A stretch of 64,000 nt of DNA, from the NCBI RefSeq assembly GCF_003751445.1, contig NZ_RJUU01000003.1, positions 1,346,365 through 1,410,364 on the forward strand. The letters are read 5' to 3'. Numbering within the stretch: the first letter of the stretch is position 1; the number at the start of each line of letters is the position of its first letter. The notes beneath the pieces are model-generated. The model was not told the DNA's origin. It made no database searches and saw only the letters and a list, made by a program, of their open reading frames with translations. The position numbers and the translations under genes were made by a program. This document shows, piece by piece, positions 33,948-42,345 of this stretch. Origin of the DNA: Streptomyces sp. 840.1. Lineage in GTDB: Bacteria; Actinomycetota; Actinomycetes; Streptomycetales; Streptomycetaceae.

Positions 33948-35155
33948 GCGTCGGCCTTTCGGATGCGGTGCGTGACGCCTGCCCGCACGGCGGCCACGGC
34001 GGTGAGCCTGTGCCCGGTGGTACGTGTGCGGCCTTCGGCGTCTACGAGGGGGGTGGGGTCCTCCACCCGGTCCAGGAGAGCGATGTCGGCGACGCGGCCC
34101 TCGGCGAGGCTGCCGATTTCTCCGGCGAGGCCGATGGACTCGGCGGCTTCGCAAGTCACGGCGCGAACGGTCTCGTTGAGCGTCAGTCCGGCGGCGAGGA
34201 GTTTGGTCATGGTCGTGGTGAGGCCGTGGACCGGGCCGGAGAGGCTCTTCCTGTGTATGTCGGTGCTGATGGTGTGCGGGCGGATGCCGTGTTCCAGCGC
34301 GCGTTCCATGGTGTCGAAGGCGAAGCTGGCGCTACCGTGTCCGACATCGAGGCGGACTCCGCGCTCCACGGCGTCGCGGGCCTGCGGGAGGGGCCCTGAG
34401 CCTGCCTCGGGAAAGAGTCCTCCGGCCTTGCCGTGGAAGGCATGGGTGACGACGTCGCCGGGGCCGAGGAGGTCCAGTACGTCACCGAACTCGGGGGGAG
34501 CGTTGCCGACATGCACCATGACCGGAAAGGGCCGGCCGGTCTCCGCGGCCACCTGCGCGGTGACGCGCTTCGCGGCGCGCAGCGGCTCCAGGCCGTTCTC
34601 CCCCACTACCGAGCGGCTCATCCGGATCTTGACGCCTCGGATGACGTCGCGTCCCGCGAGGATCGTTCCTATCGTGTCCGCCGACCGGATGTCGTCGTGC
34701 CCGGCCAGTTCGGTGGAGCCCCGGGTCAGGCCGTGCCGCGAGATGTTGAGCCAGCTCAGGACGCGCGTGGCGCTGGGCGACACGACCGTCCGCCGGAAAT
34801 CGTCGAAGTTGTCGGATCCCGAACTGCCCGCGTCGACCACGGTGGTGACACCCGACCGGACTCCGGCCAGGTCGGCCGCGATGCCCAACCCCGTGGCGCC
34901 GTCGTAGACATGGGTGTGCAGGTCGATGAGGCCCGGCGTGACCAGGAGTCCGTGCGCGTCCAGGTACTCGGCGTACTTGCCCTGCGCACCGCCCGGTTCC
35001 ACCACGGCCACGATTCGTCCGTCACGGACGGCGATGTCGCCGGCCGCGGAGGTGCCCTTCTCCGGGTGGACCAGCAGTCCGCCGCCGATCACCAGATCGT
35101 AGGGCCGGGCCTCGGCCTCGCGGCGTGCTGCCGATTCACCATGGGAAGCAGACAT
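33944..35155 (-). CDS. amidohydrolase/deacetylase-family metallohydrolase
   Basis: A 403-residue member of the amidohydrolase superfamily. It has LVTPGLIDLH80-T-H82 (first metal ligands), a lysine in RGVKIRMS that may be carboxylated, MVHVGNAP, THAFHGKAGG and a late STDIHRKS Asp. The subfamily (EF_0837/AHA_3915-like) is often encoded with DgaE and KDGP aldolase and is thought to deacetylate or deacylate an amino-sugar-acid-like substrate. ATG 35155 is chosen; a TTG two codons earlier is possible. It is first in the operon and divergent from the IclR gene. Confidence 0.88.
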   Translation of the reverse strand: MSASHGESAARREAEARPYDLVIGGGLLVHPEKGTSAAGDIAVRDGRIVAVVEPGGAQGKYAEYLDAHGLLVTPGLIDLHTHVYDGATGLGIAADLAGVRSGVTTVVDAGSSGSDNFDDFRRTVVSPSATRVLSWLNISRHGLTRGSTELAGHDDIRSADTIGTILAGRDVIRGVKIRMSRSVVGENGLEPLRAAKRVTAQVAAETGRPFPVMVHVGNAPPEFGDVLDLLGPGDVVTHAFHGKAGGLFPEAGSGPLPQARDAVERGVRLDVGHGSASFAFDTMERALEHGIRPHTISTDIHRKSLSGPVHGLTTTMTKLLAAGLTLNETVRAVTCEAAESIGLAGEIGSLAEGRVADIALLDRVEDPTPLVDAEGRTRTTGHRLTAVAAVRAGVTHRIRKADA

Positions 35156-35218
35156 GAACAACCGCCTTGGGTGGGGGGTGGTCCGGGGCTCGGGCCGCGA
35201 CCGGGAGACCTTGACCAG

Positions 35219-35246
35219 CGTTCCGTAGGGTAGATTGCCGTTCCGT
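35219..35246. promoter_or_regulatory. candidate IclR site: direct repeat of cgttccgt
   Basis: cgttccgt occurs at 35219-35226 and 35239-35246, 20 bp (two helical turns) apart, in the 136-nt divergent promoter region of the catabolic operon and the iclR gene; the second copy continues into an inverted tccg/cgga pair (35242-35254). Confidence 0.45.
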
Positions 35247-35291
35247 GGAGCGGACCAGGGTCACGTTAGCTGAGAGGTAACCGGGAAAACA

Positions 35292-36068
35292 ATGGATTCC
35301 GACAGGGCAGTTGCCGGAACGGAAGATGCGGGGGTTCCGGCCAACTCGGTGGCGAAGGCGCTCCGGGTGCTGGACGCGCTGGCGCAGCCGGACGCACCGC
35401 ACCGGCTCGGCGAGATCGCGGAACGCTCCGGCGTGGCGAAGGCGAGCGCCCACCGCATCCTCGGCACGCTGATCGCGGAGGGGTACGCGGCGCCGGACGG
35501 CGAGGGACGCTACGGCATCGGCGACCGGCTGCAGGCGATGGCTGCGCGGGTGCTCTCGGAGGACACGGTCGGGATCGGCGCGGTGCTGCGCGCGCTCCAG
35601 CAGCGACTGGGTCAGACGGTGCACCTGGCCGTCCTGAACGGCGACCACGCCACCTATACGCACAAGGTGGACCCCGACCGCGCCTACCGCATCGCCACGG
35701 AGGTCGGCATGCGGCTGCCGCTCCACGCGACAGCCGCAGGCAAGGCGCTGCTCGCCCACCTCCCCGCCGAGGAGGCCTCGGCGCTGCTCGACGAAGCGCC
35801 GCTGACGCCCAGGACCGCTCAGACGGTCACGGATCCGGCTGAGCTGGAACGGCAGTTGAAGGCCGCACGGGCCGACGGCTTCGCCATCGACTACGAGGAG
35901 CACGAACAGTCGATCTGCTCCCTTGCCGCCCCGGTTCTGGACAGCGGCGGCTACCCGGTGGGCGCGGTCTCCGTGTCGGCGCTCACCTTCCTCGTCACCC
36001 GCGAACAGCTGCCCTCCTTCGCCGACGCGGTCCGTCAGGCGGCGGCGGACGTGGCGAGACGCCTCTGA
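35292..36068 (+). CDS. IclR-family transcriptional regulator
   Basis: A 258-residue regulator: winged HTH at residues 18-80 (NSVAKALRVLDALAQ, LGEIAERSGVAKASAHRILGTL) and an IclR ligand domain (QTVHLAVLNGDHATYTHKV, LPLHATAAGKALLA, ICSLAAPVLDSGGYPVGAVSVS). IclR proteins sense sugar acids or aromatic acids. Placement back to back with the DgaE/aldolase operon marks it as the probable local regulator. Confidence 0.92.
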   Translation: MDSDRAVAGTEDAGVPANSVAKALRVLDALAQPDAPHRLGEIAERSGVAKASAHRILGTLIAEGYAAPDGEGRYGIGDRLQAMAARVLSEDTVGIGAVLRALQQRLGQTVHLAVLNGDHATYTHKVDPDRAYRIATEVGMRLPLHATAAGKALLAHLPAEEASALLDEAPLTPRTAQTVTDPAELERQLKAARADGFAIDYEEHEQSICSLAAPVLDSGGYPVGAVSVSALTFLVTREQLPSFADAVRQAAADVARRL

Positions 36069-36197
36069 GCGGGCGGTTCACAGGAGCGGTTCGCGGAGAG
36101 GCGGTTCACGGCGCCCGCTCGCTCGGGGATGTACGGCCGATGAGGTCTCCCGGTCATCGGCCGGGCGGGCGGGCCACCGAGCGGACGGACGGGCGGG

Positions 36198-37031
36198 TCA
36201 GCGCAGTCCGGCGAAGAGGTCGTTCTCGGGTACGGCAGCGCCCGTGGTGTCCTTGACCCGTACGAAGGTCTCCAGGCCCATGAACTCGCCGAACCGCTCC
36301 TTGCCCATCTTGAGGAAGAAGATGTTCTCGCCCTGGCTGGCGTGCGCGGCAAGCGCGTCGAACTTCTGACCGCTGAACGCGGTGGTGTCCACCCACGTGG
36401 TGATCTCGTCGTCGGGGAGGCCGATCTCTGCCATCGCGGCGGCCTCGGCAGGGTCGGGCTCGGGCATGTCCTCGTGGAACTCGCGCATGGTCTCGCCGAA
36501 GCGCTGCATCATCGAGCGCGGCATCGTCGTCCAGTACACCTTCGGGGTCAGCGAGGTCATCTCCAGCGCCGCCATCGTGATGCGGTGGGCCTGGATGTGG
36601 TCGGGGTGGCCGTAGAAGCCGTTCTCGTCGTAGGTGACGACCACATCGGGCCGGTAGTGCCGCATGAGCTCCGCGAGCCGGGCGGCACCCTCCTCGACGG
36701 GGGTCTGCCAGAAGGCCCCGGGGGCCTCGTTGCTCGGCCAGCCCATCATCCCGGAGTCGGCGTAGTCCAGCATCTCCAGATCGCTGATCTTCAGGACCTC
36801 GCAGCTTGCCTCGAGCTCCTGACGGCGCATCGCGGCGACGGTCGCGGGATCGTGTCCGGGATCGTTCGGCTTGGCGCCCCCCGGTCCGTCACCGCAACCG
36901 CCGTCGGTACACGTCACAAGAACCGTGCGGATTCCCTCCGCCGCGTAACGCGCGAGGATACCGCCCGTTCCGGTGGCCTCGTCATCGGGGTGGGCGTGCA
37001 CTGCCATGAGCGTCAACGGCCGGTCGGTCAT
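36198..37031 (-). CDS. PIG-L family deacetylase
   Basis: A 277-residue LmbE/PIG-L-type zinc deacetylase. The motif VHAHPDDE (zinc ligands His and two Asp) is near the N-terminus, and GHPDHIQAH supplies the third ligand. Relatives include MshB and Mca of mycothiol metabolism and antibiotic GlcNAc deacetylases. The TGTGGILARYAAEGIRTVLVTCTDG region is closer to the generic LmbE type than to Mca. ATG 37031 is used because family proteins begin shortly before LMAVHAHPDDE. Confidence 0.88.
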   Translation of the reverse strand: MTDRPLTLMAVHAHPDDEATGTGGILARYAAEGIRTVLVTCTDGGCGDGPGGAKPNDPGHDPATVAAMRRQELEASCEVLKISDLEMLDYADSGMMGWPSNEAPGAFWQTPVEEGAARLAELMRHYRPDVVVTYDENGFYGHPDHIQAHRITMAALEMTSLTPKVYWTTMPRSMMQRFGETMREFHEDMPEPDPAEAAAMAEIGLPDDEITTWVDTTAFSGQKFDALAAHASQGENIFFLKMGKERFGEFMGLETFVRVKDTTGAAVPENDLFAGLR

Positions 37032-37418
37032 GAAAAGGTCCTCCTGCAGAAATACTTCTCGGTACGGTGCGCGGCGGGCGTACACCTCACGGAGCGGACG
37101 ACACCTCGGTCGCCATGGTTCCCCGTCCGTGCGGTGCCGGTCCCCCGGTCGATGCAACCGCACCGGCCGGACCGTCTGTTCCCGACGCCGCCGATCAGCC
37201 TCCGACGCATCCCCGCGGACCGGCCGGCACGACGCGCGGCGAGAAGGAGGACGAGGACGGCGGGGGCTGTCCGCCCGTGGTCACGCCGGCAGCGAGCCGC
37301 TCGGACACCGGAGCCCGTCCGGCGGCGTCGAACTTCTGCGTGATCAACGTTTGAAAGTGCCGACTCGGTAAAGACGGTCCTTGACAGAAACTTTATACGG
37401 ACAGGCAGGAGAGGCATT
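37032..37418. other. divergent intergenic region (deacetylase / GlsB-type gene)
   Basis: A 387-nt region with no convincing gene. A possible stress-sigma promoter for the downstream gene reads GTTT-N14-CGGTAA at 37349-37371, a loose match to the SigB-type pattern GTTT...GGGTAY of Streptomyces. Confidence 0.35.
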
Positions 37419-37688
37419 ATGGGCATCATTGCTTGGATCATCATCGGGTTGCTCGCGGGCCTCATCGCCAAGGCGCTGATGCCGGGCAAGGACCCGGGCG
37501 GCCTCATAATCACGATGCTCATCGGCATCGCGGGCGGTCTGCTCGGCGGCTGGCTCGGCAAGGTCATCTTCGGCGTCGATTCGATCGACGGCTTCTTCGA
37601 CCTCTCCACCTGGATCGCCGCCATCGTCGGCTCGCTCATCCTCCTCGTGCTGTACCGCGTCTTCACGGGCAACCGCCGCCACGCCTGA
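37419..37688 (+). CDS. GlsB/YeaQ/YmgE-type stress membrane protein
   Basis: An 89-residue protein with three hydrophobic segments (IIAWIIIGLLAGLIAKALM, LIITMLIGIAGGLLGGWLG, TWIAAIVGSLILLVLYRV). It is a member of the transglycosylase-associated GlsB/YeaQ family, induced by stress in several bacteria. An aggagaggc ribosome-binding site lies just upstream and a strong hairpin follows, so it is monocistronic. Confidence 0.92.
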   Translation: MGIIAWIIIGLLAGLIAKALMPGKDPGGLIITMLIGIAGGLLGGWLGKVIFGVDSIDGFFDLSTWIAAIVGSLILLVLYRVFTGNRRHA

Positions 37689-37707
37689 CCCGTACGCAGC
37701 TCACCAC

Positions 37708-37742
37708 GGAACGGCTCCGCCCTCCCCGGGCGGAGCCGTTCC
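37708..37742 (+). terminator. hairpin with perfect 15-bp stem
   Basis: Arms 37708-37722 and 37728-37742 (ggaacggctccgccc / gggcggagccgttcc) pair perfectly around a 5-nt loop, 20 nt after the GlsB-type stop codon. Confidence 0.88.
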
Positions 37743-37767
37743 GCGCTCATGGCGCCGGCGTAGCGGG

Positions 37768-37990
37768 TCATTCCGCGGCGCGCGCACCGTCGGCGTTCAA
37801 GGCGTACCGCCGTACGTGAGCGACGGTGGCCGCGTCTCCCGGCGGGGAGGGACGCCGCATCATGAGCGGGCCGGACAGGGCGTCCCAGTACCTGCCGTAC
37901 CGCACGAGGGCCTCCCGGTCCCGGCCCGCCGCGTGCAGGGCCCGCGCGAGCGCTACGGGAACGGGCCGCTGAACAGCACCTTCGATGACG
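37768..37990 (-). pseudogene. possible fragment of a larger helical (TPR/BTAD-like) protein
   Basis: On the minus strand a frame without a usable start codon reads VALARALHAAGRDREALVRYGRYWDAL... and ends with TGA (reverse of 37768-37770). Codon bias fits coding DNA and the segment looks like a helical repeat, but its 5' side runs into the tetR 3' end. I take it as a remnant; protein family is uncertain. Confidence 0.3.
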
Positions 37991-38005
37991 TCCGGGCTTC
38001 TGCCG

Positions 38006-38596
38006 TCAGTCTTCGGGGAGCCGCGGCGGCGCGGGCTTCAGTCCGTCCAGGGTGAGGTCGAGGAGGCGTTCGGCCTGGTCTCGCTGCTCGGGCTTGGCCG
38101 AGGTGAGGGCGATACCGGCGAGGGCGGCGAACATGTCGGTCGGACTGATGTCGGACCGGATCGTTCCGGCGGCGGTATTGGCGTCCATGAGGGCGGAGAG
38201 AGCGGCCTGAATCATCTCGTGACTGTCGGCGTAGGGATTGGTTCCCGAGCTGACGACCGCCCGCAGGGCGTCGGCCATGCCGAGTTTGGCGGTGGCGTAG
38301 TCGATGAAACGGCGGGTCCAGGCCCGCAGCGCCTCAGGCGGCGGCATCGCCGCAAGGAGGCCGGGGACGGCGTCGCAAAGCCGAGCCACCTCGTTGCGGT
38401 ACGCCGCCTCGATCAGGGCTTCCCTGGTAGGGAAGTTGCGGTAGAGGGTGCCGGTTCCCACACCCGCTTCCCTGGCGATGCGCTCGAAGTGCGCGTCAAG
38501 TCCCTCCTCGGTGAACACGTGCACCGCGGCGGCCAGGATCTTGTCGCGGTTCCGCTGTGCGTCAGCCCTCAGCGGGCGTCCTGCCTCTCGGGCCAT
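38006..38596 (-). CDS. TetR-family repressor
   Basis: A 196-residue TetR/AcrR regulator: HTH at 15-60 (RDKILAAAVHVFTEEGLDAHFERIAREAGVGTGTLYRNFPTREALI) and a C-terminal domain of the SACE_7040/KstR2-like kind seen beside SDR reductases. It is divergent from an SDR gene; two matching palindromes lie between the genes. Confidence 0.9.
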   Translation of the reverse strand: MAREAGRPLRADAQRNRDKILAAAVHVFTEEGLDAHFERIAREAGVGTGTLYRNFPTREALIEAAYRNEVARLCDAVPGLLAAMPPPEALRAWTRRFIDYATAKLGMADALRAVVSSGTNPYADSHEMIQAALSALMDANTAAGTIRSDISPTDMFAALAGIALTSAKPEQRDQAERLLDLTLDGLKPAPPRLPED

Positions 38597-38624
38597 CGAT
38601 GACTCTCTCCTGTCTCCATTTGCT

Positions 38625-38674
38625 AAGTGGAGGAGCCGCCACTTAATGTGGCAGAAGTGGCGGGGCCTCCACTT
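38625..38674. promoter_or_regulatory. paired operators of the TetR regulator
   Basis: Two 20-bp palindromes share the arms AAGTGG/CCACTT with 8-bp centres: 38625-38644 and 38655-38674. Their centres are 30 bp apart, about three helical turns, so two dimers would bind the same face of the DNA. Both the tetR and SDR promoters would be covered. Confidence 0.78.
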
Positions 38675-38725
38675 TCACTTTAGGGCATGGCCGCCCCCAC
38701 TCCCCTACTGGAAGGACCGTCCATC

Positions 38726-39457
38726 ATGTCGGGAATCGATGGCAAAGTCGTAGCGATCACGGGCGCCAGCAGCGGCATCGGCGAGGCGACCGCGCTCCTG
38801 CTCGCCGAGCGCGGTGCGAAGATCGTCCTCGGGGCACGCCGTCCGGAGCGTCTTGAGGCCCTGGCGGCCCGCATCGAAAAGGCCGGCGGCGAAGCCGCCT
38901 GGGCGCGCACGGATGTGACGCGACGGGGCGACCTTTCCGGCCTCGTCGAGCTGGCACGTGATCGATACGGCAAGCTCGACGTCCTCGTCAGCAATGCCGG
39001 GGTCGGTCTGATCTCCCGCCTGGACGACCTGCGCGTCGAGGACTGGGAGGAGATGATCGACGTCAACCTCAAAGGGGTCCTGTACGGGATCGCCGCCGCC
39101 CTTCCCGTCTTCCGGGAGCAGGGCTTCGGACACTTCGTCAACACCGTGTCCACCGCCGGACTGCGCATCGTGCCGCTCCAGTCGGTGTACGCCGGCACGA
39201 AGAACGCCGTGCGCACGATCTCCGAGGGCCTGCGTCAGGAGGCCGGCGACAGCCTGCGCGTGACCGTCGTCTCGCCCGGCGCCGTCCGCACGGACTTCGC
39301 GGAGCGCATGGATCCGGCTGTGAAGACCCAGATCGACACGATGATGGAGACCGCTCTTTCGCCGGACGCGGTGGCCCGCGCCATCGCCTTCGCCATCGAA
39401 CAGCCGGACGGCGTCGATGTAGGTGACATCGTCGTCCGCCCCACCGCCCAGGGATAG
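38726..39457 (+). CDS. SDR-family oxidoreductase
   Basis: A 243-residue short-chain dehydrogenase: GASSGIG cofactor motif at residues 12-18, NAG in SNAGVGL, catalytic Ser in TVSTAG, and YAGTK (Tyr-x3-Lys). ATG 38726 is chosen because ggaagga lies 9 nt upstream; the frame extends 13 codons further. Substrate unknown. The divergent TetR repressor probably controls it. Confidence 0.92.
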   Translation: MSGIDGKVVAITGASSGIGEATALLLAERGAKIVLGARRPERLEALAARIEKAGGEAAWARTDVTRRGDLSGLVELARDRYGKLDVLVSNAGVGLISRLDDLRVEDWEEMIDVNLKGVLYGIAAALPVFREQGFGHFVNTVSTAGLRIVPLQSVYAGTKNAVRTISEGLRQEAGDSLRVTVVSPGAVRTDFAERMDPAVKTQIDTMMETALSPDAVARAIAFAIEQPDGVDVGDIVVRPTAQG

Positions 39458-39628
39458 GCCTGCACAGCCACGCCGCACCACACACATTCCCGTCGGGCCC
39501 ACGGGCCTCCCCGGCCCCGGGGAACACCGGAACAGCGGCCATCGGTGAGAACGGTCACGGCCGTTCAGCACAGTGATCCACTTCGCCGCCGGGGTTCGGT
39601 GCAGGCCACCGGGGCCGCTCCGGGCCGG

Positions 39629-40312
39629 CTACGGAAACGAGCGGAGACCGGACAGACGGACGATGTGGGGCGGTACGGGGGCATGTTCGGAGAGCGTCGG
39701 GTCCGGTTCCGGTTCTCCCCACTCCGTACGCATGGGGAGAACACCCGCCCATAGGCCCAGTTCGGCATCGGGGCCGTCACCGTCGTCCGGCGGGCCGGTC
39801 CGCACCTTGACCGAGGCCTCGTCGAGAGGGAGTGCCAGCAGCGTGGTCGCCGCGAGTTCCTTCCGGCTGGGGAGGCGTGCGTAGCCCCACTGGCCCGCGG
39901 CGACATGCTCGGTGAGACAGCGCAAGCCGTGGAGCTTCTCATCGGGGCCGGCCACGACTCGCGGCACGCCGTAGATCATCGCGCTGCGGTAGTTGATCCC
40001 GTGCTCGAAGACCGAGCGCGCCAGGACGAGGCCGTCGACGTGCGTGACGGTCAGGCACACCGACGCGTCCGGCGCGGCGAGCAGGCTCCGGCTTGCCGCC
40101 GAGCCGTGGAAGTAGACGGTGGTCTCATCCCTGCCGTACACAGTCGGGACCACCATCGGGGCGCCGTCGACGACCACGCCGAGATGGCACACGAACCCCG
40201 CGTCCAGGACGGCGTCGAGATCAGCGCGGGCCCGGCTGCCCTGCTCCCGCAGGCGTCGATGGCGGGTGCGCTCCGTGACGGGCAGGAGGGCGCCTCGTTT
40301 CTCCTCAGTCAT
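39629..40312 (-). CDS. pyridoxamine 5'-phosphate oxidase-like flavin-binding protein
   Basis: A 227-residue split-barrel protein (Pyridox_ox_2 type): RADLDAVLDAGFVCHLGVVVDGAPMVVPTVYGRDE, TVYFHGSAASRSL, CLTVTHVDGLVLARSVFEHGINYRSAMIYG. Such proteins bind FMN or F420-type cofactors; the reaction is not known. ATG 40312 is used, since the 84 upstream codons of the open frame carry no family similarity. Confidence 0.87.
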   Translation of the reverse strand: MTEEKRGALLPVTERTRHRRLREQGSRARADLDAVLDAGFVCHLGVVVDGAPMVVPTVYGRDETTVYFHGSAASRSLLAAPDASVCLTVTHVDGLVLARSVFEHGINYRSAMIYGVPRVVAGPDEKLHGLRCLTEHVAAGQWGYARLPSRKELAATTLLALPLDEASVKVRTGPPDDGDGPDAELGLWAGVLPMRTEWGEPEPDPTLSEHAPVPPHIVRLSGLRSFP

Positions 40313-40361
40313 GCCGGCAGACGCTATCGATGTTGGCGTTCTCGAGCCATCGATCTGACGA

Positions 40362-40395
40362 TATTCGTTGGAAGTGACGTGCCTTGCAACGAATA
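40362..40395. promoter_or_regulatory. candidate operator, 9-bp inverted repeat
   Basis: Perfect arms tattcgttg (40362-40370) and caacgaata (40387-40395), AT-rich against the background, about 50-80 nt upstream of the flavin-binding protein start. Confidence 0.5.
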
Positions 40396-40449
40396 CCGCT
40401 GACCGCGTTGAGGTCCGGTGTCGCGCCCCTGGCCGCGCCCAGGGGTCGA

Positions 40450-40476
40450 GGCCCGCGCGAAGCCTTCGCGCGGGCC
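40450..40476. terminator. 27-nt GC palindrome
   Basis: Arms ggcccgcgcgaag / cttcgcgcgggcc pair around one base; about 170 nt beyond the stop of the epimerase gene, on whose downstream side it lies. Confidence 0.4.
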
Positions 40477-40648
40477 CGAAGGCGGAAAGCTGTGGCGCGG
40501 CTCCGGCCTGAGACCGCGCGGCCGCCAGGAGGGCGCCTCCATGCCCGGCCCTCGACGGACGCACGGGATGGCTTACGTCTCCGCCCGGCTGTTTTCTGTC
40601 CCGGGAGGCCGGGAACGGTCGCTGGACTGCGGTGACGGTGACTGCCGG

Positions 40649-41551
40649 TCAGGCCTGCCGCTGCGAACGGTCCCAGGCCGCGTAGTACGTGAGAGTGTCC
40701 TCCAGCACGCCTGGGTGACGGGGCGCCCAGCCGAGAAGCTTTCGGGCCTTGGCGCTGTCGACCAGTTCGTCGCGGTCGGCACAGGTCTCCAGCATGCCGC
40801 CGGACTCCGCGTCGGCGAAGGTGATCTCCTTGTCGCACCCGGCGGCACGCAGGCAGGCTTCCTGGACGCTCAGCAGGGTCGGCCGGTGCTCGTCGCCGAA
40901 CATGAAGGTCTCTCCGTCGGCTGCCTCGGGCCGGTCGAGGATCTCGGTGTAGCCGGCTGCGAGGTCATCGACATGGACCCAGGTGTACCGCTTGGCCGTG
41001 TTGCCGTAGAAGACGGGGTTGCCGTCGCGCGCGGCGAGAAACCACTGGGAGGTCTTCGAACTGCGGGCGTCGGCGCCGTAGATGAACGAGGGGCGCACGA
41101 TGGTGTACGGCATGCCGCTCGCGGCCAGTTCCTCCTCCGCCTGGGCCCTGATGTACAGGGGGCTGCCCGGGTCGGCAGGGGTGCGCTCGTCCCACACCTC
41201 GCCGGTCGACGCAAGAAAGGTGATGCCAGTGGTGAAGACGAGGTGCCTGCTGCGGCCGGTTCGCTCCTGGGCCTCGCGCAGGGCGCGGAAGAGCTTGCGG
41301 TCGCTGCCGAGCGGGTCGGCCATGTCGAGTGCGGCCGTGACCACGGCGTCGGCCTGTTCCAGAGCGGCCCGGTAGCTGTCGGGATCGGACATCTGCCCTT
41401 CGACCGGCCGGATCTCCTCGGCGACGAGTTCCCGGGCGCGGGCGCTGGTGGCGTCGCGGGTGAGGCCCAGGACGGTGTGTCCGTCACGGCGCAGCGCCTG
41501 GGCGATGTGGAAGCCGGCGTATCCGGTGGCGCCGAGGACCAGGACCTTCAT
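40649..41551 (-). CDS. NAD-dependent epimerase/dehydratase-type protein
   Basis: A 300-residue extended SDR: N-terminal MKVLVLGATGYAGFHIAQAL (GxTGYxG dinucleotide motif), ARSSK... and RYTWVHVDDLAAGYTEIL of sugar-epimerase-like proteins. The catalytic YxxxK is not obvious (YIRAQAEEEL instead), so it may be an atypical NmrA-like or reductase form. It is divergent from a MarR gene with twin operators between them, which suggests control by that regulator. Confidence 0.85.
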   Translation of the reverse strand: MKVLVLGATGYAGFHIAQALRRDGHTVLGLTRDATSARARELVAEEIRPVEGQMSDPDSYRAALEQADAVVTAALDMADPLGSDRKLFRALREAQERTGRSRHLVFTTGITFLASTGEVWDERTPADPGSPLYIRAQAEEELAASGMPYTIVRPSFIYGADARSSKTSQWFLAARDGNPVFYGNTAKRYTWVHVDDLAAGYTEILDRPEAADGETFMFGDEHRPTLLSVQEACLRAAGCDKEITFADAESGGMLETCADRDELVDSAKARKLLGWAPRHPGVLEDTLTYYAAWDRSQRQA

Positions 41552-41587
41552 GAGGCTCCTTGCTGAGATGGTGGACCGAAGAAAGAT

Positions 41588-41637
41588 ATCCTTGCTCAGG
41601 CAAGGATCGACTTTGTCACCATAACTTGCTTGGGCAA
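41588..41637. promoter_or_regulatory. twin MarR-type operators
   Basis: A perfect palindrome atccttgc-tcag-gcaaggat (41588-41607) and a second, shorter site ttgc-ttgg-gcaa (41626-41637) share TTGC-N4-GCAA. The second overlaps the MarR start codon, as expected for autoregulation. Confidence 0.7.
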
Positions 41638-42164
41638 TGAAATGGCAAGGTGGAGTCGCGACGGAAGGCGGGGCAGTGGTGGAAGGCAGTGCGCTGAGTG
41701 CGCAGGAGGAGCGGGCGTGGCGGGAGTTGGGCCGTCTGGTGCACTGCCTGCCGAGGCTCCTCGAGGAGGACATGCAGCGGGTGGGGTTGGTCACTCCGAC
41801 GGAGTTCAGCGTCCTGAGCATCCTCGGAGAAGCGGAGGGCCACCGTCTGCGTATGGCGGAGATCGCGGCACGGGCAGGGCTGACCGCGAGCCGGATCACC
41901 CGGCTCGTCGCGGCCCTCGGTGCCAGGTCCCTGGTGGCCAAGGAGCGTGACGGTGCGGACGGTCGCGGCACGGTCGCCGTCCTGACCCGGCAGGGTCTGG
42001 CCGAGCTGGATCAGGCCCGCCCGCACCACTTCGGCAGTGCGCGCCGGCACTTCCTCGACCATGTCCCCGAGAGTTCGCTCCCGGGGCTCACGGATGCGCT
42101 CACCGCCGTCACGGACGCCCTCATTCCTCAGCGCGCCTGCCCGGCGGACCCGGTACGGGAGTGA
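41637..42164 (+). CDS. MarR-family transcriptional regulator
   Basis: A 175-residue winged-helix protein (LVTPTEFSVLSILGEAEGHRLRMAEIA, AGLTASRITRLVAALGARSLVAKERD, wing GRGTVAVLT). ATG 41637 is the track start; GTGs at 41676 and 41679 would give a form some 13 residues shorter that begins nearer to the usual MarR N-terminus. Divergent epimerase gene is the likely target. Confidence 0.87.
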   Translation: MKWQGGVATEGGAVVEGSALSAQEERAWRELGRLVHCLPRLLEEDMQRVGLVTPTEFSVLSILGEAEGHRLRMAEIAARAGLTASRITRLVAALGARSLVAKERDGADGRGTVAVLTRQGLAELDQARPHHFGSARRHFLDHVPESSLPGLTDALTAVTDALIPQRACPADPVRE

Positions 42165-42345
42165 CACCTCGTCGCGCGCGTCGAGGGCCGGGGAGCCCGG
42201 TGCGGCCGCGTGCGTCGCCGCAGAACGTGGTGGTGCCGGGCATCGGGGTTGACGATGAACGACGCCGGCCCAGGACGGGTGCGTGCGGGGGCGATGGCTG
42301 CGGAGGCCGCGCCGCGTGCCGCCGAACAGAGGGTGTCTGAGGTGG

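Larger units (their letters stand above)
40313..40648. other. intergenic region with two palindromic structures
   Basis: 336 nt without a recognisable gene. It contains a 9-bp inverted repeat tattcgttg / caacgaata at 40362-40395 (16-nt spacer), well placed as an operator upstream of the flavin-binding protein gene, and a near-perfect 27-nt GC palindrome at 40450-40476 that may terminate the upstream-lying epimerase gene. Confidence 0.5.
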
